Assembly: GCA_902706205.1 (NCBI GenBank)
Contig: CACSKA010000007.1
Span: 275,139-339,138, forward strand
Source: Chryseobacterium sp. 18061
GTDB taxonomy: Bacteria; Pseudomonadota; Gammaproteobacteria; Enterobacterales; Enterobacteriaceae
Direction of reading: 5' to 3'
DNA: 64,000 nucleotides
Below, piece by piece: positions 59,523 through 64,000 of the stretch (position 1 is its first letter; each line of letters begins with the position of its first letter). Position numbers and translations under genes: made by a program. Under the pieces are notes generated by a model, which saw only the letters and a program-made list of their open reading frames with translations, had not been told where the DNA came from and made no database searches.

Positions 59523-60827
59523 TCAGAACTGCGATTCTTCGGTCGATCCCGTCAGTGCAGTGACGGAGGATGCGCCACCCTGAATGATGGTCGTGACCTT
59601 GTCGAAATAACCCGTGCCCACTTCCTGCTGATGCGAGACAAAGGTGTAGCCCTGTTTACCCGATTCAAATTCAGGCTGCTGCACTTTTTCGACATAGTGG
59701 CGCATCCCTTCGCCCTGCGCGTAGGCGTGGGCCAAATCGAACATGCTGAACCACATGCTGTGAATGCCCGCGAGGGTGATGAACTGGTATTTGTAGCCCA
59801 TTTCCGACAGCTGCTGCTGGAAGCTGGCGATGGTTTTATCGTCCAGATTTTTCTTCCAGTTAAATGACGGCGAGCAGTTGTAGGCCAACAGTTTGCCCGG
59901 ATATTTCGCGTGGACTGCGTCGGCGAAGCGGCGAGCCAAATCAAGGTCCGGTGTGGAGGTTTCACACCACACCAAATCGGCATACGGCGCGTAGGCCAGT
60001 CCGCGGCTGATTGCCTGCTCGATGCCCGCACGGGTACGGTAGAAACCTTCACTGGTGCGCTCACCGGTGACAAACTCGCTGTCGTACGGGTCGCAGTCGG
60101 AGGTTATCAAATCTGCGGCGTCGGCATCGGTACGGGCAATCAACAGCGTCGGCACACCCAGTACGTCGGCAGCCAGACGCGCGGCAACCAGTTTTTGAAT
60201 CGCTTCCTGGGTTGGCACCAGTACTTTGCCCCCCATGTGCCCGCATTTTTTCACCGAGGCCAGCTGATCTTCAAAATGAACGGCCGCCGCGCCCGCTTCA
60301 ATCATCGACTTCATCAGTTCGAACGCATTGAGTACGCCGCCAAATCCGGCTTCCGCATCAGCGACGATCGGCAGGAAATAGTCGATATAGCGAGGATCGT
60401 TTGGTTCAATGCCCGATGCCCATTGGATCTGATCCGCACGGCGAAATGTGTTGTTGATCCGATCCACCACCGACGGCACAGAGTTAGCCGGATACAGAGA
60501 TTGATCCGGGTACATGCTCGAGGCCAGGTTAGCATCTGCCGCAACCTGCCAGCCGGACAGATACACGGCTTCAATCCCCGCTTTCGCCTGCTGCAACGCC
60601 TGCCCGCCAGTCAGCGCCCCGAGGCTATTCACGTAGCCCTTTTTCGCGTCGCCGTGCAGCAGGCGCCACATTTTCGCCGCACCATGCTGCGCCAGTGTGC
60701 ATTCCGGGTTTACCGAGCCGCGTAATTTCACTACCTCTTCTGCAGTGTACGGACGGCGAATGCCTTCCCAGCGCGGGTTGGTCCATTCCTGTTTAATGTC
60801 TTCGATTTGTTGGGTACGGGTTTTCAT
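59523..60827 (-). CDS. aceA: Isocitrate lyase AceA
   Basis: A 434-residue enzyme that splits isocitrate into glyoxylate and succinate, the first step of the glyoxylate shunt, as a homotetramer. The TIM-barrel motifs are complete: PIVADAEAGFGGVLNAFELM, and KKCGHMGGKVLVP near 193-205 with the catalytic cysteine (Cys195), plus LAYNCSPSFNWKKNLDD. The start at 60827 (MKTRTQQIEDIKQEW) is chosen over an ATG five codons upstream because it gives the E. coli length and has GGAGCATC before it. It is the second gene of aceBAK, 32 bases after aceB. Confidence 0.98.
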   Translation of the reverse strand: MKTRTQQIEDIKQEWTNPRWEGIRRPYTAEEVVKLRGSVNPECTLAQHGAAKMWRLLHGDAKKGYVNSLGALTGGQALQQAKAGIEAVYLSGWQVAADANLASSMYPDQSLYPANSVPSVVDRINNTFRRADQIQWASGIEPNDPRYIDYFLPIVADAEAGFGGVLNAFELMKSMIEAGAAAVHFEDQLASVKKCGHMGGKVLVPTQEAIQKLVAARLAADVLGVPTLLIARTDADAADLITSDCDPYDSEFVTGERTSEGFYRTRAGIEQAISRGLAYAPYADLVWCETSTPDLDLARRFADAVHAKYPGKLLAYNCSPSFNWKKNLDDKTIASFQQQLSEMGYKYQFITLAGIHSMWFSMFDLAHAYAQGEGMRHYVEKVQQPEFESGKQGYTFVSHQQEVGTGYFDKVTTIIQGGASSVTALTGSTEESQF

Positions 60828-60859
60828 TGGCAGATGCTCCATTTTTATTATTGGGTGGG

Positions 60860-62461
60860 CTAGGCCAGCAGGCGGTAGCCGGGCAGTGTTAAGAAATCGA
60901 CAAGTTCTTCGGAGGTGGTGATTTGCTCCATCAGGCGCGCCGCTTCGTCAAAGCGACCGCTGCTGAAGCGGTGTTCGCCGAGTTCGTCCTGCACAACCCG
61001 CAGTTCTTCAGCCAGCATCTGGCGGAAGAGTGCTTTAGTCACTGGGGTACCGTTGCTGAGCGTCTTCTGGTGATGGATCCACTGCCAGATAGAGGTGCGG
61101 GAAATTTCTGCCGTCGCGGCATCTTCCATCAGGCCGTAAATCGGCACGCAGCCGTTGCCGGAGATCCACGCTTCGATGTACTGCACAGCCACACGAATGT
61201 TGGCGCGCATGCCCTCTTCCGTACGTTCGCCATCGCATGGCGCCAGAAGCTGTTCAGCAGTAATCGGTGCGTCTTCATCGCGGGTCACGAACAGCTGGTT
61301 TGGGTTGTCGCCCAGCACTTCGTTAAATACCGCCATCGCGGTATCTGCAAGGCCAGGATGCGCAATCCATGTGCCGTCATGGCCGTTGTTGGCCTCCAGC
61401 GCTTTATCCGCCTTCACCTTATTGAGCACCTGCGTATTGCGCCCGGCATCTTTGCTTGGGATAAACGCCGCCATGCCGCCCATCGCAAACGCTCCGCGCT
61501 TATGGCAGGTTTTGATCAACAAACGCGAGTAAGCACTGAGAAAAGGCTTGTCCATCGTGACCATCTGTCTGTCAGGCAGCACACGATCTGGATGATTCTT
61601 CAACGTTTTGATATAGCTGAAAATGTAATCCCAGCGCCCACAGTTCAGACCCACGATATGGTCACGCAGCGCATGCAGAATTTCGTCCATCTGGAATACC
61701 GCCGGGAGCGTTTCAATCAGCAACGTGGCTTTGATGGTGCCCCGTGGCAGGTCGAAACGGTCTTCAGTAAAGCTGAACACTTCACTCCACCAGGCCGCTT
61801 CCTGCCAGGCCTGGGTTTTCGGTAGATAAAAATAAGGACCGCTGCCTTTGGCGAGCAGGTTTTTATGGTTGTGGAAGAAGTAAAGTGCGAAATCAAACAA
61901 GCTTCCTGGAATGGACTCTCCACGCCAGGTCACATGCTTTTCTGGTAAATGAAGTCCGCGAACCCGGCATACCAGCACCGCAGGATCCGGCCCCAACTGA
62001 TAAATTTTCCCGGCTTCATTGGTGTGGCTGATAACGCCGTCAACCGCATCGCGCAGGTTGATTTGTCCGTCGATGACTTTGTCCCAGTTCGGAGCCAGCG
62101 AATCTTCAAAATCCGCCATAAACACTTTTACGTTGGCATTCAGCGCATTGATGACCATTTTGCGTTCGACGGGGCCGGTGATCTCCACCCGGCGGTCGAG
62201 CAGATCCTGAGGAATACCGCGAACCTTCCACTCTGAATTCCTAATGGAATCGGTTTCCGAAATGAAATCTGGCAGCTGTCCGTTATCAATATTTTGCTGC
62301 TGCTGAATACGTGCGGCCAGCAGCTTGTTGCGTTTTGGCGTGAACCGGGTAACCAGTTCATTGAGAAATTCGATCGCTTCTGGGGTCAGGATCTGCTGTT
62401 CCTGGTCACCAAACGGCTGGCTAAAGGCCAGTTCTTCTGCGGTTGTTGCCTGTTGTGTCAT
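60860..62461 (-). CDS. aceB: Malate synthase A AceB
   Basis: A 533-residue enzyme, the same length as in E. coli, that condenses glyoxylate with acetyl-CoA to malate. The TIM barrel carries the isoform A signature (KDHxxGLNCGRWDYxFS form, here DHIVGLNCGRWDYIFSYIKT), the acidic magnesium ligands including the Glu and Asp of that stretch, and the C-terminal catalytic aspartate region near 445. The ATG at 62461 follows GAGGAG. The 13-codon longer frame is rejected. It leads aceBAK. The promoter region upstream has an IclR operator. Confidence 0.98.
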   Translation of the reverse strand: MTQQATTAEELAFSQPFGDQEQQILTPEAIEFLNELVTRFTPKRNKLLAARIQQQQNIDNGQLPDFISETDSIRNSEWKVRGIPQDLLDRRVEITGPVERKMVINALNANVKVFMADFEDSLAPNWDKVIDGQINLRDAVDGVISHTNEAGKIYQLGPDPAVLVCRVRGLHLPEKHVTWRGESIPGSLFDFALYFFHNHKNLLAKGSGPYFYLPKTQAWQEAAWWSEVFSFTEDRFDLPRGTIKATLLIETLPAVFQMDEILHALRDHIVGLNCGRWDYIFSYIKTLKNHPDRVLPDRQMVTMDKPFLSAYSRLLIKTCHKRGAFAMGGMAAFIPSKDAGRNTQVLNKVKADKALEANNGHDGTWIAHPGLADTAMAVFNEVLGDNPNQLFVTRDEDAPITAEQLLAPCDGERTEEGMRANIRVAVQYIEAWISGNGCVPIYGLMEDAATAEISRTSIWQWIHHQKTLSNGTPVTKALFRQMLAEELRVVQDELGEHRFSSGRFDEAARLMEQITTSEELVDFLTLPGYRLLA

Positions 62462-62550
62462 TGCGCGGCTCCTCGTCGTTGATCCAAAGTCACTTCCCAA
62501 AAACGAACAATGATCGTTGTCTGGTTTTCGTTCAGTTCAATTAAGCCTAC

Positions 62551-62590
62551 GCAATAATTATCCAAAATCAAAAACAATTTCCATTTTTGA
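62551..62590 (-). promoter_or_regulatory. aceBAK promoter with IclR operator
   Basis: On the minus strand ATGGAAATTGTTTTTGATTT (62565-62584) is nearly the same as the IclR operator of the E. coli aceB promoter. A GGATAATTATTG -10-like stretch follows. Strong repression by IclR without acetate or fatty acids is expected. Confidence 0.88.
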
Positions 62591-62663
62591 ATTAAATTAA
62601 ACTTAACATATTGATAACTTTAAGTTTAAAGATTTCACACTATTTGGTTATGTTTTCGGAAAT

Positions 62664-62686
62664 AAAAAAGGCACCCGTAGGTGCCT
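62664..62686 (-). terminator. metA terminator
   Basis: On the minus strand AGGCACC, loop TACG, GGTGCCT followed by TTTTTA, about 45 bases past the metA stop. Confidence 0.92.
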
Positions 62687-62729
62687 GTTCTGGTGTGCTG
62701 AATCGCTTTACGATCACATAGACCGAAGA

Positions 62730-63659
62730 TTACTCCAGCGTCGGATTCATATGACGCAGATCGTATGGTGTTATCTGGTAGACGTAATAGTTGAGCCAGT
62801 TGATGAACAGCAGGTTGCCGTGGCTACGCCAGGTCGCTCGCGGTTTATTTTGTGGATCGTTTTTAGGGAAGTAGTTGTACGGCACTTCCGGGGAAAGCCC
62901 CGCTTCCTCATCACGGAAAAACTCACCGGCAAGGGTATGTGCATCGTATTCCGGATGTCCGGTTACGAAAGCAATCCGCTTGTCTTTGCTGGCAAACAGA
63001 TAAGCGTCCCCCTCTTCCGTTTCAGCCAGTATTTCGAGGTCTGTGTAATCACGGATCAGCGCCGCAGGGAAATCAGCGTAGCGGGAATGCGGGGCCAGGA
63101 ACGAATCATCAAAACCGCGAGTCAGCAATGCATGAGGATGCAGGATGTGATGTTCATATACGCCAGAAAGCTTATCAGAGCGGGTTTGTTTGGGGATACC
63201 ATACAAAATATTCAGTGCAGCCTGAACGGCCCAACAGACGAACAGCGTTGAGGTAACGTGATCTTTTGCCCACTCGAGCAATTGTTGGATCTGCGGCCAG
63301 TAGGCGACATCGTTGAATTCAACCAGGCCTAGTGGTGCGCCGGTGACAATCAGACCATCGTAATTGTCGTCACAGATGTCTTCGAAATTGCAGTAGAAAT
63401 TATTGAGGTGCTCGACCGGTGTATTACGGGATTCACGTGCATCTATGCGCAGCAGCTGGACATCAACCTGTAGTGGTGAATTCGACAGCAGACGAAGGAA
63501 CTGATTTTCCGTCTCGATCTTTTTCGGCATCAGATTAAGGATCAGCACCTTCAGCGGGCGAATTTCCTGGTGGGTGGCACGCGATGCCGTCATCACAAAG
63601 ACGTTCTCATCACGCAAGAAATTGACGGCAGGTAGCTCGTCCAGCACCCGAATCGGCAT
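62730..63659 (-). CDS. metA: Homoserine O-succinyltransferase MetA
   Basis: A 309-residue enzyme that succinylates homoserine, the first dedicated step of methionine synthesis, equal in length to E. coli MetA. The glutamine-amidotransferase-like fold holds the nucleophile Cys142 in TLFVCWAVQAALN and the catalytic histidine in FVTGHPEYDAHTL near 235, with the glutamate two residues on. The start MPIRVLDELPAVNFLRDENV is conserved. A MetJ operator overlaps the upstream promoter. It lies next to the glyoxylate operon, as in E. coli. MetA is known there for heat instability. Nothing here looks unusual. Confidence 0.98.
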   Translation of the reverse strand: MPIRVLDELPAVNFLRDENVFVMTASRATHQEIRPLKVLILNLMPKKIETENQFLRLLSNSPLQVDVQLLRIDARESRNTPVEHLNNFYCNFEDICDDNYDGLIVTGAPLGLVEFNDVAYWPQIQQLLEWAKDHVTSTLFVCWAVQAALNILYGIPKQTRSDKLSGVYEHHILHPHALLTRGFDDSFLAPHSRYADFPAALIRDYTDLEILAETEEGDAYLFASKDKRIAFVTGHPEYDAHTLAGEFFRDEEAGLSPEVPYNYFPKNDPQNKPRATWRSHGNLLFINWLNYYVYQITPYDLRHMNPTLE

Positions 63660-63681
63660 AACCTAATTACCTCACAGCATA

Positions 63682-63709
63682 CGTTTACACGTTTAGACAT
63701 CCAGATAGC
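63682..63709 (-). promoter_or_regulatory. MetJ operator (met boxes) of metA
   Basis: On the minus strand TATCTGG-ATGTCTAAACG-TGTAAACG contains tandem degenerate copies of the 8-base met box AGACGTCT, as in E. coli. MetJ with S-adenosylmethionine would repress. Confidence 0.8.
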
Positions 63710-63837
63710 TGAAGATAACCAAGAATAAGTAAAATGTCGAGTCCGCATGTGAAAGGTGAGAAAGTTTCATGAGTGAGCGGGGTGATATCTGACGGCCTTG
63801 GTTATCAGATCGACAAAAAACCAATACGAATAAACGC

Positions 63838-63869
63838 AAAAAACCCCGGCCTTTCGGTCGGGGTTTCTT
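63838..63869 (-). terminator. rRNA operon terminator
   Basis: On the minus strand AACCCCGACC, loop, GGCCGGGGTT followed by TTTTTGCG. It lies 10 bases beyond the 5S gene, so it ends the rRNA operon that enters from beyond the right edge. Confidence 0.93.
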
Positions 63870-63878
63870 ACTTATTTG

Positions 63879-63998
63879 ATGCCTGGCAGTTCCCTACTCT
63901 CGCATGGGGAGACCCCACACTACCATCGGCGCTACGGCGTTTCACTTCTGAGTTCGGCATGGGGTCAGGTGGGACCACCGCGCTGTTGCCGCCAGGCA
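63879..63998 (-). rRNA. rrf: 5S ribosomal RNA
   Basis: The minus strand reads TGCCTGGCGGCAACAGCGCG at the 5' end and closes with ACTGCCAGGCAT, the pairing ends of enterobacterial 5S rRNA. The conserved loop CCGAACTCAGAAGTGAAACG is present. The length is 120 nt. The gene is complete within the window, and the rest of the operon (23S upstream on the minus strand) lies outside. By position it corresponds to the operon called rrnE in E. coli, where metA is also nearby. Confidence 0.98.
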
Positions 63999-64000
63999 AA

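Noticed and set aside
1..64000. CRISPR array, tRNA genes, transposases or defence-gene cluster
   Set aside because: No regularly spaced direct repeats, no cloverleaf-like tRNA sequence and no transposase or nuclease-type accessory proteins were seen on either strand.

Overview
The window is a 64-kb stretch of enterobacterial core chromosome. Almost every gene is a close, full-length relative of an Escherichia coli K-12 gene from the 91-92 minute region, in the same order but read in the opposite direction. It runs from ghxP through soxRS, ssb-uvrA, dnaB, lexA, plsB, the mal regulon, pgi, lysC, metH and aceBAK to metA, and ends in a 5S rRNA gene at the edge of an rRNA operon. The organism is therefore a member of the Enterobacteriaceae that is not E. 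coli. The G+C-rich third positions, ERIC repeats, a glutathione S-transferase gene beside soxR, and the absence of yjbQ, xylE, pepE, arpA and yjaAB at their K-12 positions fit the Enterobacter/Lelliottia/Leclercia/Kosakonia group. The sequence alone does not settle the genus.

Layout. 1-7.3 kb: purine permease (ghxP, cut by the window edge), gst, the sRNA SraL/RyjA, the soxR-soxS oxidative-stress switch, a c-di-GMP phosphodiesterase (pdeC), a GAF-PAS-GGDEF diguanylate cyclase and yjcB. 7.3-16.4 kb: ssb and uvrA sharing a LexA box, then yjbR, aphA, tyrB, alr and dnaB. 16.5-21 kb: qorA, pspG with a sigma-54 promoter, dusA, a chromosomal TraF-like beta-barrel gene and a cupin gene. 21-28.7 kb: zur, yjbJ, dinF-lexA with two LexA boxes, dgkA/plsB and ubiCA. 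28.9-36.9 kb: the divergent maltose regulon, malK-lamB-malM against malE-malF-malG. 36.9-41.3 kb: psiE and the yjbEFGH exopolysaccharide operon. 41.8-50.2 kb: an orphan fucose/arabinose-isomerase-like protein, pgi, a CPA1-type antiporter, a lysine riboswitch with lysC, panS and yjbD. 50.2-64 kb: rluF, yjbB, metH, iclR, the glyoxylate operon aceBAK, metA and the 5S rRNA.

Regulatory sites readable in the sequence include the SoxR operator, LexA boxes, MalT and CRP sites, IclR operators, a MetJ operator, PurR-like boxes, a sigma-54 promoter, a CRP site before yjcB and a lysine (L-box) riboswitch. Many convergent gene pairs are separated by a shared, bidirectional hairpin terminator.

I found no prophage, transposase, CRISPR array, tRNA or defence island. 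The least ordinary items are four ERIC elements, one of which supplies the 3' end of yjbR; a second 120-140-bp palindromic repeat family that sits between malF and malG and between the lysine riboswitch and lysC; the diguanylate cyclase lacking an I-site beside a phosphodiesterase; the TraF-like protein; and the lone sugar-isomerase-like protein. None of these is clear evidence of an undescribed system.
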